Source of the DNA: Isochrysis galbana
Lineage: Eukaryota > Haptophyta > Isochrysidales > Isochrysidaceae
Direction: 5' to 3'
Assembly (NCBI GenBank): GCA_018136815.1
Contig: CM030942.1
Coordinates: forward strand, 1,635,171-1,699,170
DNA: 64,000 nt
Shown: in pieces, positions 42,627 to 54,334 of the stretch
Numbering within the stretch: the first letter of the stretch is position 1
Layout: the number at the start of each line of letters is the position of its first letter
The notes under the pieces: generated by a model
Seen by the model: the letters and a program-made list of their open reading frames with translations, nothing else
The model's database searches: none
Told to the model about the DNA's origin: nothing
Translations under genes and position numbers: made by a program

Positions 42627-45600
42627 CATCACCTTCTCGGGTGCTGGCGTGGAGGACGGGTTCACCGTGGCATTTGTGACGCTGACGGATTTCGGATGCG
42701 CATTTGCGTCCAACACCATCGAGAGGGAAAACGGGCCTTGGGGGACGGTCCAGGACGGGGAAGTGACTGTAACGTTTGGGTTGGTCGTAGATGGCGTGAT
42801 ACCCAAGGAGGGCACCTTCACTCCGTGCCTCTTGAACCCGGCCCTCAACCCGCAGACAACGTCAAACTGGATCCATATCCCGTACGCCCTGTTGGAGGTG
42901 GAAGAAATCCCGTTCTCCCCCCCTCCCTCCAAACCACCCCCTCCCGCCCCGCCCCCTGCGCCTCCTGCGGCTCCGCCGCCGCCAAGCATGCCGCCACCTC
43001 CGCCGCTAGCTCCGGGGGAGCGCTACGTGCGCCAGCTCGGCTTTAGCCTCCAGGTCACCTTCTTCCCACCTTCGCCGCCACCCAAGCTTCCACCCCCGTC
43101 GCCGCCGCCACCGCCACCGGCCAGGCCGCCACCGCCACCCAGATCGCCCCCCCCGCTACCGCTCTCGCCGCGCCCTCCCTTCCCCCCGCCCGACCCACCC
43201 GGGGCACCGCCGCCACCGCGCCAGCCACCGGCCCCGCCACCGCTGCCCCTGTTGCCACCCGCCCCGCCGGCATTGCCCGCTCCGCTGTCTCCGCCACCGT
43301 TGCCTTCCTCCCCGCCGACGACGCCACTGGTTGTGTTCACGGGTTCTCAAGCGCAATTGCCGCCGTCCCCAGCCTCACCAGCCGTGGTCAGTCGCAGGCT
43401 GGAGGACGTTCCTATGGAGCTGGGAGTGGCGGACTATGGAGTCTCGGGACCTAAGACTCAGCGTGGGCTCGTGGCCAACAACCAACCTCGCCTAAACCGT
43501 ATGCGGCTTCTGAGGTATGAGGTGGGCGACAGCGTGCCAAAGCTGGAGGTCGCGCTGGCTGCGCTGTTGACCATTGACGTGAATGATACGGACTGCTATG
43601 ATCCGAGTGCAGGAGACTACAGCTGTGTGCGCACACTATTCGACGGGGTGGACACCATCGACGTCACCATTACGATAGTCCCGGATGGGCCGCCCGTGGA
43701 ACAGGCGAAGCAAGCGATCGAGGATGAGGCACTGGGGACAATGTTAGTGCAGAAGGGCGCAGACTTCAGGGTATCCCGGACGACAGATGTGATCGTCACA
43801 ACTGTGAAGCTCGACGCGCCACCACCATCCCCACCGCCGTCGCCACCGCCATCGCCGCCGCCGCCATCGGCCCCGCCGTCGCTACCGCCCCCATCGCCAC
43901 CGCCGTCGGTGCCGCCATCCAATCCGCCACCCCATCCTCCGCCGTCGTCACCGCCACCCTCGCCGCCGCCACCATCACTCCCACCGCCATCACCGCCGCC
44001 ATCGCCGCCGCCATCGCTGCCACCCCCACCGAGCCCGCCGCCCCCTGCTTCGCCGCCGCCATCGCCACCGCCTCCATCACCATCTCCTGCGCCCCTATCG
44101 CCCTTTCCGCCCTTTCCGCCACCTCCACTATCCCCGTCTCCGTCGCCCCCCCCCCATCTCCTCCACCTTCGCCGCCACCTTCGCCGCCGCCTCCCGCGCC
44201 GCCCCCTGCGACCCCTCCTTCGCCACCACCTCTCGCACCACCTCCATCGCCACCGCCGCCGCCGCCCTCGCCCCCCTCGCCGCCCTCTCCGCCGCCGCCT
44301 ATGCCACCGCCTTCTCCACTACCCTCGTCGCCACCTTCACCGCCGCCGCACCCTCCGCCGCAAAGCCCACCAGTGCCTGCGCTTTCACCGATGCTTGGGA
44401 TAATCCTGGGCGTCGTGCTCAGCCTGCTGCTTGCCATCTGCCTGATCGTCTGTTTGTGCTTCTTTCGGCGGCGCCGCGGTCGCCTCACGGCACAGAAGCG
44501 CGCGCTCCGCTCGCGCAATAGCGGAGAGAAAGGGTTCTACTTGCCGGGTGCCAAGAGCTCTTCTGCAAGCATGGCCAGCGGTGTCGGTGGCTTGCGGCCA
44601 AGCGGACCGTCGTCTGCAGGTCCGAGCCGCGGATCGTGCGAGCACGCCATGCGGGGAACGGCTGGGTCTGCCTCCTCACCATACGATCGGTCGGCGATCA
44701 ACGAGGTGGAATGGAACCGCTTCGAGCTGATTCGATGGGATCGTGTGACCCTGCACGATTTCATCGGCTCGGGCACTACGGGAGACGTATACAAGGCGCA
44801 GTATGCGAGCACTGATGTAGCGTGCAAACTGCTCCGAAAGCGCCAGGTATCCGAACGCGAGATGCAATTCTTGGTAGACGAGTGCCAACTAATGCTCAAG
44901 CTGCGCCATCCCAATGTCTTGTTGATGATCGGGATCACATCGGACCGTGTGATGAATCACGGCATCCTCACCGAACTAATGGACTTCTCGCTTTCCGAGC
45001 TCATCGAGCGGGCCGTGGAGCCGGAGCCCACGTGGCAATATCCATTCGTGTCGATTGCTCTCGATGTGGCGCGTGGCATGTCATACCTCCATGAACATCG
45101 CGTCCTACACCGTGACCTGAAGCCGGGCAATGTGCTGCTAAAGCAGCCAGGCATGATCGCCAAGGTGGCTGACTTTGGTGCCTCCCGTGATCTTGCTCCC
45201 GCGTCCGGAGCAAACGCTAGCATGACCATGACCATGGCTGGTACACCGGTCTTCATGGCTCCCGAGGTTCTCCGCCAGGATCGCTACGGCAAAGAAGCCG
45301 ACGTGTGGAGCTTCGGTGGGCTGCTCGTCCACATTGCAACCCGCTGCCCGCCATACACAAAGCTCCTCGAGACAACGCCACCGTATGCTTTGATGCAGTC
45401 CATTGCACACGGCGAGATTCGTCCGACGTCTGATATTGAGGATCTTTGCCCCGATTGGCCGGAGCCCATCCGCAGCATCGCCGAAGCATGCTGTCGTGCA
45501 GATCGCGCAGAGCGCCCGACTTTCGAGCAAATCGCGCGGGACCTACAAGAGATCTACAATAATCTGTCGTTGTTGCTTGATAAGGACAGTCGGTCTGCTT

Positions 45601-46475
45601 CCGGCTCACGAGGTAGTGCGCGCCCGTCAGCGCAGCACACTCAGGGGTGGGTTCGCGGGGAAATCCACGCATCGTCGATCCGCGACTCCAAAGACTCGAC
45701 GAGCGCGGCCTCACCCATGGCCAAACGTCTCGGCTCGGATGTTGATAAGATGCTGCTGAGCTCAACGGAAAACCAAAGCTCCTCGCGCAGGTCTATTGTG
45801 GGGCGGAAGAATCTGCCTAGTGGGGCACAACGTGGACGCGGAAGTTCACCGGTTCGATTCATCTTTGGGCCAAGCGGCTCCAAAGACGGCGGCCGCTCCG
45901 GCTCCAGGCTTGATCAAGCGAGAAGACGCGCGTCGGAGCGAAGCAGGATATCGCCCGTGAAAGACTCGCCCCATCTGGCATTGCAGCCCCCCGCTGATGA
46001 GGGGAAGACTGCGAAAATGACTACTGACGAGATCTTCGCTGGAGCGAGCTCATCGAGCATCGATGGAGAATCGAGAGGTGTATCATTGGGAAGGCCTGTG
46101 CCGCCGCCGCCGCCGCCGCCCCGCGACGCCATCCCTCACGACGATGGGAGCGAGGGGATTCTCAGCTTACGACCTTCGGGCGAGCCCGAGTCGGATGCTA
46201 GCCTGCTTAGTCTTCGCAGTTCCATCGCGCGTCAGAATAGCAGTGCTGTCCGTAGGTCAGCCCGGCCTTCGTCATCGCAGAATTTGGGCCCGCTGCCCCT
46301 CAGTCGACAGCCGCAAACGGGCGGTAGCGTCGAGTTCGAGCGCGTATCAATCGACCTCGAGGTGGGCGACGGCATGCACGCTTCCAGCTCCGTCGATGGC
46401 GTCCCAACGAATCCCACCGCTGCCCGATCCGGTCAATGGCCAAGGTGGCCGTTAATGACTTGTCGTATGCAGTAG
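42627..46475 (+). CDS. Receptor-like TKL protein kinase with Pro-rich (pherophorin-like) ectodomain
   Basis: The 5' end is in the gap. The first frame (to 44403) has an ectodomain with two globular parts separated by SPPPP-rich rods, at about 42920-43310 and 43820-44150. The second globular part includes a SEA-like or modulator-type DxxDVTITIVPDGPP segment. At a C10 run (44146-44155) the first frame turns into His/Arg nonsense, whereas the Pro-rich rod continues in the frame that is open to 46475. There it leads to a transmembrane helix (LGIILGVVLSLLLAICLIVCL), an Arg-rich stop-transfer and a TKL/Raf-like kinase. The kinase has GSGTTGDVYKA, ACKLLRK (Lys), HRDLKPGNVLL, ADFGAS, GTPVFMAPEVL and DVWSFGGLL; all catalytic residues are present. 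The tail is Ser-rich. Hydroxyproline-rich ectodomains are typical of green-algal wall proteins, so it may sense the cell wall or matrix. One missing base at C10, biological or technical, separates the two frames. Confidence 0.75.
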
Positions 46476-47649
46476 TAATGCAGTAGCGCGTACCTTTTGT
46501 TCAGCTAAGGCTCATCTTGTTTTGCGGCCCTAGCCTCACGACAGCCTTGTGAACATTCGGTGTGAGGTACTGTGCCTTTGGCTTGAGACTTGAGCCTGCA
46601 TCACGCGAGGTTGCGGATCGGATTGGTCAGCCGCCGCCTTGATTCTTGAGCAGGATCGTTGCCACTTCATGTCATCGCACGGATAAATAATCTCCGGCGA
46701 ATGCGTTTGGTTGTGAAAACCTCTTACTGCATCGTGATGTGTGCTTACTCAAGGAAAGTTGTCCGTGGTCGTATAAGAGTGCTAGGGTAGGTTGCTACAG
46801 CATTTTTCATACCATGCGGTGCCGCCACGTCGAGGTAGCCCGGTCGCCACTCACTTTTTTAACCACTATTTTCCACCTCCCCTGGCCCCTGGGTGCCTGG
46901 GTGTCCAAGGATTCCGCAGGGTCCCCCCGCTCCAGTCGACTTGCAGGTCCTCTCTCTCCAGCGGACAGAGCACAGAGCGCGCGCGCCATTGCGGAAGGCA
47001 CAGGGGAAGAGCTGGCGCATTCCGAGCACGCTGCGCTCGCGGAGCGTAGCTTGAGCTGGCGCCGCCTCCAACCTCGCCGCGGCGGCGCCGCCGCCCGGAA
47101 GTTCCCGCTGCAGCCACGCCCTCCGCGCAGCTGGCAGCGCACGCATGGCTGTGTGCGGAGAGTTCTTCTCCCTCTGGGGGGGCCTGAAGAAGGGCCGCAC
47201 GCGCGCGCCATGGGCCAGAGAGCAGAGAGCAGGGGCAGAGGGGCAGGGAAGAGAGGAGGAAGAGGGAAGAGAGAGGGAGGGGAGGGGGTTGCTCAGGTGT
47301 CGTTCCGTCAATCATGGGACATCACTGAAATGGAGCCATCAAATGTCCATAGTCATTTATACAACAATCTTAATATACTTTAATCCTACGGTGGACACAT
47401 CGCGCCGCGCGCGCTTTCAGAACACGCCTTTTAGACAGCTAAGCAGCCTTTAAATCTTCATCTTCTTCGTCTTTTTCTCCTTCGGAGGAGGAGGAAGGGG
47501 AGAAGAGTGAAGCGCGGGTGGTGATGGAGAAGGCTGGGAGGACGACTAGGGCGTCTTTGGAGTTTTCCGAAGGCGCACGCCGTGCGCATGTGCGCATGAT
47601 GAGTGGCAATCACATGCGTACGGCGTGCAGAGATGCGCATCCTCTGAAT
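46476..47649. other. Intergenic with fragments related to repeat A
   Basis: 47040-47235 (GCAGCCACGCC, GGCCTGAAGAAGGGCCGCAC, GCGCGCGCCATGGGCCAGAG and a following purine block) resembles 1075-1165 of repeat A. GTGTCGTTCCGTCAATCATGGG at 47299-47320 resembles 24948-24968. No gene is supported. Confidence 0.5.
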
Positions 47650-48366
47650 GTATGTGTATGTACCCCAGCACACCCTCTCCTCGAGGCCACGCTGGGGAAA
47701 ACCCCGTTCGGGTAAAACAACGCAGGGGGGGGGGGGGGCACGGGGGCACTCGTGAGTTTAGGGGCCTAGAGCGCTAATCTCAATCTCCCTCGCCCGAGCG
47801 AGTGGCCGCGGCGAGCCGCGGCCCTTCCCCTTCCCTCCTGGCTCTGGCGCCCCCGTCTTCTCTTACCCAAATAGGTCGAGAAGACACCTAAACACCGGAG
47901 GGGAGAGCTGCCGCTCCCCCCTCCCCCTCCCCTCCCTCTTCCCTTTTCCTCCTCTCTTCCCTATGGCGCGCGCCTGCGACCCCTCTTCAGGTCCCCAGGT
48001 GGCCTGCAGGGGCTTGAGAGCACAGCTCCGGAGGCAGGTGAGGCTGGGGCATGGCCCTGGCCCCTCCTGCCTCTCCCTCGTTGGCGCTCCGCGCCCCTGC
48101 AAGTCAACTGGAGCTGGTTGGGGGGTCCTGATCAGGGGGGCCCAGGGGGAGGAGGGGCTGGTCAGAGGTTAGAGGGATGGGCTGGCCACGACAGGCCAGG
48201 GCGGGCGAATCAGGCGTGCCCGTGGGGAGAGGGATGGGTCAGCAGGGCAGTGTGCTCCTGGCAGGCCATCAGGTGTGCCAGGAGAGCAGGTGGTTCCTCC
48301 CCCATGGCAGGGGAGGAGTGGAGAGATGGAGAGAGAGGGGGGCTCGTGCCCCCCCATGGGCGAACT
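47650..48366 (-). mobile_element. Dispersed repeat A, nearly full-length copy
   Basis: Read on the minus strand it aligns along its length with 770-1445. It starts with the palindromic GGGGCACGAGCCCC head and continues through CCACTCCTCCCCTGCCATGG, the GACCTGAAGAGGGGTCGCAG block, a GGAAGAGAGGAGG purine block, CTCCGGTGTTTAGGTGTCTT, GGAGGGAAGGGGAAGGGCCG and CGAGTGCCCCCGTGC, then TTTTACCCGAACGGGGTTTT. It is adjacent to the Stowaway-like element. Confidence 0.65.
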
Positions 48367-48369
48367 AAG

Positions 48370-49386
48370 TACTACCTCCGTTCCATTACTGAACCGCATC
48401 GCCAAAATAGGGACAGTAAAGTTGACATAAAAAAAATTCGTGTTGAGAGGGGAATAGCGGGTACACTGGGGCGAAAGACCACCAAAAAATCTGGCACCCA
48501 AACCCACCAAAGGCGTCCGAATATTACGTTTTCAGTATTGATCAAACACGATTTTGGCGCCCCCTAGCTAGACGACCGATCGCCTTGCCACGAAAGCTCT
48601 CGCCGCTCCGCCACTCTCGCGAGAGCCGGGCCCGAGCCCCCGCAGCATGGGAGGCGCACTGGTGGCGACTTTGTGAGGCGCTGCCGTCCCGCGTCCTGCC
48701 TCTCCCGAGCAGCCTCCTGAGCTGCCCAGCACGCCCGAGGAGGATGAGGCCCCACCGTCCAAGAAGCGGCGGTGCTCCTTGACATCGAACTGCCAGGCGG
48801 CAATTGCTGTGGCATACGAGCATACGAGCGCGAGCGGCTGCCAGAGCCGAAGCATGGGAAGGAGTGGCAGCGAGCGCACGCGGCATTGTGTGAGAAGTAT
48901 GATGTTGGCCCGCGCTATCCGGCTGAGGTCAGCCGAACATCAGCTGGCTGAGGCGCTGAGGCAGGAGGCAGGACGTCTGCCGGCATCCGGCATCCCGCAA
49001 GTGTGCTAGTGGCCTTGCCGCTGTGCAAGTGTGAGTAAGCATTCAGCATGAATGCCCCCCCTGAGGAATTCAGTGCTCTCTTCAATATTAAAGCTTTGTG
49101 TTGGCGCGCATCGTTGAGGTGGAGGGATCGAATGAGTATGATTTGTGATTTGCCGCACCGCCGTGATGTGTGATGTGCTTAAGGACACTGATTAGAATTC
49201 CATTCATTGCAACTTCGTCCCTAGCTAGGTGCGAATCGCACTATTGAGATGAAACAAAATGTTCATGTTAAGCCCCAATGTACCCTCTCCCCTCTGATAT
49301 CTTTGGCGGGGCCTCAATATTAGTGTCTAGCTAACCGTTATTGTTTTAAGCCTCCTTGACGTCTCAGTAATGGAACGGAGGTAGTA
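48370..49386. mobile_element. Stowaway-like terminal-inverted-repeat element
   Basis: A perfect 23-bp inverted repeat lies at 48370-48392 and 49364-49386. Each begins TA followed by CTACCTCCGTTCC, which resembles the Stowaway/Tc1-mariner terminal CTCCCTCCGTTCC, with TA as the usual target duplication. At 1017 bp it is long for a MITE, and no transposase frame is intact. The plus strand around 48770-48915 can be read as ERERLPEPKHGKEWQRA and similar in one frame, of unknown origin. AACTAAGT on the outer side of both ends suggests the inverted similarity may extend a little further. Confidence 0.55.
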
Positions 49387-49564
49387 TAAACTTAGTTGTC
49401 CCCATGATTCTTGATTGGCTCCGACCATCTCGTGCACCGGCAACGCTCGACTCGACAGGTAACCGAACCGTGCCCGGGGAACGCAGGCGCGCGTCGCACA
49501 GCACACAGCGCGACCTCTAACGCTCTTTTTTGGTCGACGTCGATTTCGCACGAGCGCGAAAATG

Positions 49565-49830
49565 TTGTATTCCTGCCCATCCGAAGGCTGTAGGCATGAA
49601 TATTCGTGTAAGGTACGCGCTCACAATTACAATTGAACAGTTCCCCGTGTTGCCACTGACGCACAAGACACACAGATTCGGATTCCCCATGGTCTCAAGT
49701 CCAGGTTTGCAGGTTTTGGTCTCGAAATTGCGATTCGAATTTTGTTTTTGCTGTTACTATAATTGTTGGCTCGTTTAAGGTAATAAACCGGCATGACTTC
49801 GACTTCTCGTTCTGCAGTCGCTCTGCCTGC
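49565..49830 (+). repeat. Repeat D, copy 2
   Basis: Inverted copy of 20178-20445. It starts in the last 45 bp of the hAT-like exon and passes through the putative splice donor GTAAG|GTACGCGC at about 49612-49613. It ends CTTCTCGTTCTGCAGTCGCTCTGC, and the cytochrome-b561-like fragment follows directly. Confidence 0.7.
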
Positions 49831-50063
49831 TGCAGCCGCTCAACGCGCTCGTGCGCGGGACGCCCGCCGCCCGCACCACACGCCGCGCCGTGTGGCGGGT
49901 CGCGCACAAGGGGACGGGCTACGCCGTGCTCGGCGTGGGCGTCTACCAGGCCCTCTCGGGGCGCGCCCTCAAATGCCGAGCCAAGGCGACGCCGTTCTCG
50001 TCGCGTACGTGGTGCTCCTGGGCCTCTCCTTCGGGGTGCTCGCGGGGGGGCTCATGGTAGGGT
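49826..50063 (+). pseudogene. Cytochrome b561-like domain fragment (tentative)
   Basis: One frame reads RRAVWRVAHKGTGYAVLGVG then VYQALSG, and another frame continues VAYVVLLGLSFGVLAGGLMVG. Together they resemble the 'RxxWxxxHxxxGYxxLxLGxxNxxxG...' end of cytochrome b561/DOMON-associated domains, which carry electrons across membranes. A frameshift lies near 49960. It follows repeat D directly, so it could be a captured host exon. Only one or two helices are present and the family call is weak. Confidence 0.3.
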
Positions 50064-50204
50064 GAGAGTCCCCACGGAGAGGGGAAGAAACCCTGAGTGA
50101 AAGGAGACCAAATGAAGGCAAGCCGCCTTATCGTTATAATTCTCTCGTTCTCGTTCTCGGTCAAAAAAAACTTCGCGTGGACGCCCAGGATCTAGATCTA
50201 GGGC

Positions 50205-50480
50205 TGTGGGGCGGACAAAGATTTCAACCTAGAAACAACGGACAACGGAAGACCTCTTGCAGGCGGCGAGAGGTCTGGATGTACGGAACATCACCTAGCC
50301 TAGGATAGTAAACTACTCTAGTAGGAACTCAGCGGATATCAAGAAAGATCTTACGAGATGAAAGAGAGGGAAATGCAAGCCAAAGCTAGAGCGAAGGAGA
50401 AGACACAATCTCCCGCCCCCTTCTCTCCGACTCCTGGCCGAAGCAGCGCGCGCGACCTCCCTGAAACCAACTTCTCCGTT
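50205..50480. repeat. Possible LTR remnant related to the chromovirus at the right edge
   Basis: AGGGCTGTGGGGCGG at 50203-50217 and an AACAACGGACAACGGA block at 50233-50248 recur as AGGGCTGTGGGGCGG (60004-60018) and AACAACGACGGACAACGGA (60130-60148), in the same order and similar style. The interior similarity is too weak to delimit by eye. Confidence 0.3.
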
Positions 50481-51264
50481 AAAGAGAGAACTGGGGAAGG
50501 GGAAGGGGGTTGACAGGGGTTAGGGTTGGGTAGTAGGGAGGTTCATCAGCACTCTGCCTCACGCCGCACTTGTAGCGGGGAATTTTAAGAAGATTTTTTT
50601 GTATTCGACGGGGCTGGCCTCGTCGGAGGAGGAGGAGTCCGGAAGGATGCCCATGATGTAGTAAGGGAGAGCGGGAGAGGCGAGGCGGCGAGGCGCCAGG
50701 CGCGGGGCGGCGGGCGGCAGGCGGCAGGGCTTGGTGGCGCGCAACGGGGAACGGTAGAAGATAGATAGAAGTCATACTACGAGCCTATCATAACTGTAAT
50801 GCGGTTGGCGAAATCTTACGTAGTAGATTCTAACAGCACTTTTGGAGCACTTGGCACTTGGGCTAACACCTCCCCCAGGAGGTGTTTCGTGTTTTCCAGC
50901 GAAATCGCCGGGCAACTAAGTTGCAACTATTGGCTATTGGATCACAGGCCCTGGGCCGCCGCCAGCCCGGTAGGCGTAGGAGGAAGGGGGCAACGGATCG
51001 CCGGGGGGGGGGGGGGGGCACAGGACCATATCTGAGCTCTTCCTTCACCCCTGTCCCCTAGTAGTGCGCGGGGGGAGCCGCGAGCCGCCTGATGGGGGGA
51101 GGGGAAATGGGGGTGTAGAGCAAGTATGCTACGAGTAAGTAGTGGTTCCATAGCCGCGAGTGCGGTAAGCATATTATATATTATAAGATTTTTAATGTGT
51201 AATGTGTCATCTCTCCGACAATAGCACGCATCATCTCTGAGGTAGTCAAGGCACGTCGGAGATC
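50481..51264. other. Intergenic, no supported gene
   Basis: Contains CTAACACCT...AGGTGTT at 50863-50886, related to the 18966-19132 cluster, and a poly-G run near 51004-51018. It lies downstream of the minus-strand membrane protein gene. Confidence 0.45.
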
Positions 51265-53669
51265 TCATAACAACACATCGGGCAATCTTGACGGGGCCAT
51301 TCGCAATTTCCGGTTGATCTCGGCGCGTGCGCGTGTGAAGGCCCGAATGGCATTGACGTGCCGTTTCCACAAGCTTATTCCAGCACGCTTTTCGTACGCG
51401 TTCTTTGTCGAGAGTGCTGCAAGAATGACCAGCCATGTGGCAATTGGACAGAAGACTAAGGAAAGCAAAAGCTCGATCACATACTGCCAGTCTACAGGGC
51501 CGTCCACTCCAAAAGGCGCAGTGCCGCTCTCGGGGAGGAGCGCATACGGCAAGACCCATATGCAACGCACCACCGAGATCCACGCCCAGCCGGAGAAGAA
51601 AGAGAAGGCGCCTCCGATGAATAAGCGCTCTCGAGTCTCTCGTTCGCCGCTTGCACCGACACTAGAGTTGCCTGTGAAGGTTATCCACGCGATCGCGAGC
51701 ACCGACAAGAGAATTGCGATCTTCACGTTGTCAAGGAGTATCCACCAATCAGAAGGGAATGCTCCAATGGTCGGGTAGACTGCAATCGTATAATCAGTCC
51801 ACGCGCACCCTGTTACCCAGCCAAGCGTCGCCTCGAGCACGGCAAGCATCCGCAAAGACGCGGCAATGAAGTGCACCCGGATGCGGAGTGCGGTGATATT
51901 TGCACCCATCGTCTCTAGCAGCCTCCTCGTCCGTCTTGTCTGCGCTTTTAGTGAACGAGCCACACCTGCCGTATTATCGCCGCCCATCTTAATGAGGCCG
52001 CTGAGAGAAGCCGCACTACGGGATCGCGGTAGAATATCCACGCCAATAGGCTGGCAATGGACTTTCTCGCCCGGTTGTTGCGCCTCGCTGAAGGATTGAA
52101 CGGAGCTCTCGGCTAGCGCCGCCGTGCCGCCGGCATCGCCTTCAGTCTCACTAAGCTTGCGCATCTGGTCGTCCATTCTAAGCGCGACTTCCCGCTTCTT
52201 CGACGCAGCTTCAGCTGCGGCCCGTGCAGCTTCTTCAGCAAGCGCCGTCAAGTGCCTAGACCAACTTTGGAACTGTATGGATACCGCAGAACCACCGAAC
52301 GTCATAGCCATGGAGTAGAACAACAACATCCGAATTCGCACGTCCTCCTGGTCATCTTCGATGCCTTTCGTCGCGCCGCCTGTTAGCGCGTCATTCCACC
52401 TATGAACAAGGGTCAGCAGTTGTGGACTGGCGAGTATGTGCTGGCTTCGATGCAGTTGTGCTTGGAGGCGAGCTAGCGACCTAAAATTTTGAAACTCGAG
52501 GAGAGACAGCTAGCAGGCGGCGAGTCAACAAGCTGAGGCTCGGCTCACAATATCATCGACGTCGTTGCCGCAGCTTTTGAGAGAAGTTGCACGAGTGACT
52601 TAACCTCAATGCCAATCGTGCGGCGCCAGCTTGAGGACCCAAAGGTTTCCAGCGCCGCGGCAGGCTCTAGTAAAAGGATGATGAATGAGGAGCACAATGT
52701 AACGAGCAAAGCGTAAAGCATGCGGAAGCGTGTGGTCATCTCCGAGGGAGCGATAACTTCACACTCCAAACAATCGTTCGTCGCTGCCCTGGATTCAGCC
52801 TTGCTCTGTCCAGAAAAGATGTAGCTGAGGTCGAAGTCGTTGGTAGTAACATGGGTGGGTGGACCCCAACGTTCACAGCCAAGAAAATAGGCCTCAAGCA
52901 TGTGGCGCAAACCCTGAAAAGAGCGGCCAAATGACCAGCCGACAAGCATTCCAAGCATTCCTGGAATGATGAGTGAGCCCCGATTATGACGTGCATAGAA
53001 CGACTCGACGTATGCCTTGATGATCGCGCAAACCACCACCAGCATGAACGAATACTGTAGTTGGACCCCCACGCTTGCAGAGCGAGTGCATGGACGGTGA
53101 TGCTCTGAAGAGCAAAGGAACACAGGGGTCACCTTAAAGATATCAGAGGCAAGCATATCGTCCCACATTTTCGAAACGATATAGGCGGCTGTGTCCGTCA
53201 CGAAGTACGAAACGTCCTTTATGGAGGCCTCCATGGCAGACTGAATAAACAAACCCATCGGCGAAAAGTTGAGAGCAAAGAGGCTCAAGACGGCGCCCTC
53301 GAGACCAGGACTACAACACCAGAACATTTTGGACATTGGCTGTCTGGAGAATCCTGGGTCATCGCCATGGCGATCTCGTGCTATCGGTGAGAGGGATTGG
53401 TCATGGAGCTTACAGTCCTGAGCCTGGTGGCCCTGATCCATGGCAGAGTCCTCTTTACTCTCCGATGAGAGCAGAGGGTGCTGCCGTTTCAACACTCGCA
53501 ACGCAACGCTTCTGACAGTCCGTAGCGGGGTCACAAGCGTTGTGTCCAGGATCCGGCTGGGGGTCAAGCGCTCTCCGTAGCTCAGCACCCTCAAGTAGAG
53601 ATTGTAGACGACATTCGTGCTTGCGTCATCAATGCGGAGCATGGGCCACCACTCCGCCAACGAGGCCAC
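51265..53669 (-). CDS. Multispanning membrane protein, unrecognised
   Basis: Two exons (53669-52549 and 52399-51265) joined by a 149-bp GT-AG intron give 752 codons including the stop. The frame opens with GTG at 53669; the first ATG is at 53642, and an upstream exon ending before 53690 is possible, so the N-terminus is unsettled. Several membrane segments are visible: LQYSFMLVVVCAIIKAYV, IIPGMLGMLVGWSFG, RMLYALLVTLCSSFIILLL, then in exon 2 VKIAILLSVLAIAWITF, FIGGAFSFFSGWAWISVV and YVIELLLSLVFCPIATWLV. A long amphipathic Ala/Glu/Arg segment lies between the two halves. The spacing recalls polycystin- or TRP-like proteins only superficially, and no pore or enzyme motif is evident. Confidence 0.65.
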
Positions 53670-53699
53670 CCAGATAAGGAGGTGCTGCTAATCTGCGTG

Positions 53700-54330
53700 C
53701 AGAGTGGAGGGTGCAAGGGTGCCCTCGCCCTCACTGCCGCCTCCCCTTCCCCGGCCCCGCGCTCTCAGCCTTTCCCACTTTCAGCCGCAATGCTTCTCCC
53801 CCCCCTCCCTCCTTCCTGCCCCCCTCCCCATTTCTTTCCCTCTCGCTCTCGTCTGTGCAGCCGGCGGTTCCCACGTTCCCACCCTCCCGAATAGGAGAAC
53901 ACAGAATATGGCAACAAGAAAATCTCGCGTCGACCAAATTGGGGATCGAGGACTAGTGTCTGACTGAGCTTTTTACTTTTAAGTAGAAAGACTTGGTAAT
54001 TCAAGTACGTGGCGAGTGGCGAACCTGCTTGGGAGATACAGAATACCGTATCCGGGGAACGGCCCAGATACAGCCGTATCTACCGTATCTGGTATCTGGA
54101 GCGCTGACTGGTGCCCGTGCCCCCTATCCCTATCCCTATCCCGTATCTACCGTACTAGGTGGGCGGCCAATTCCTCTACTGGCATACTGGCATGTCCTTC
54201 CCCCTCCCCTAATGGTATTTTTTGTCTCTAGAGCCGTAAGATGAATTTTTTAAAGTTATCGTCCATTTTTGTTGTTATCCATTTCAATCGCTTGAGTACT
54301 ACATCATCAGCCGCCATTCCATTTATAGAC
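53700..54330. other. Leader of membrane protein gene and intergenic DNA
   Basis: 53725-53860 is C/T-rich on the plus strand (purine on the coding strand of the gene to the left). 54045-54160 has repeated CCGTATC(T) words (CCGTATCC, CCGTATCTACCGTATCTGG, CCCGTATCTACCGTACTAG) and CCCTATCCCTATCCCTATCC. No gene is supported. Confidence 0.45.
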
Positions 54331-54334
54331 ATGG

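Noticed and set aside
42527..42989. N-terminal extension of the DUF1415 frame across the gap
   Set aside because: The frame crosses 100 N and then reads antisense of the Pro-rich ectodomain.
44301..46475. Kinase frame as a stand-alone gene
   Set aside because: Its first residues are the end of a Pro-rich rod that continues the upstream frame across a C10 run; the split is better explained by one missing base.
50000..50065. Hydrophobic frame AYVVLLGLSFGVLAGGLM as an independent small membrane protein
   Set aside because: It fits better as the continuation, after a frameshift, of the b561-like fragment starting near 49826; too short on its own.
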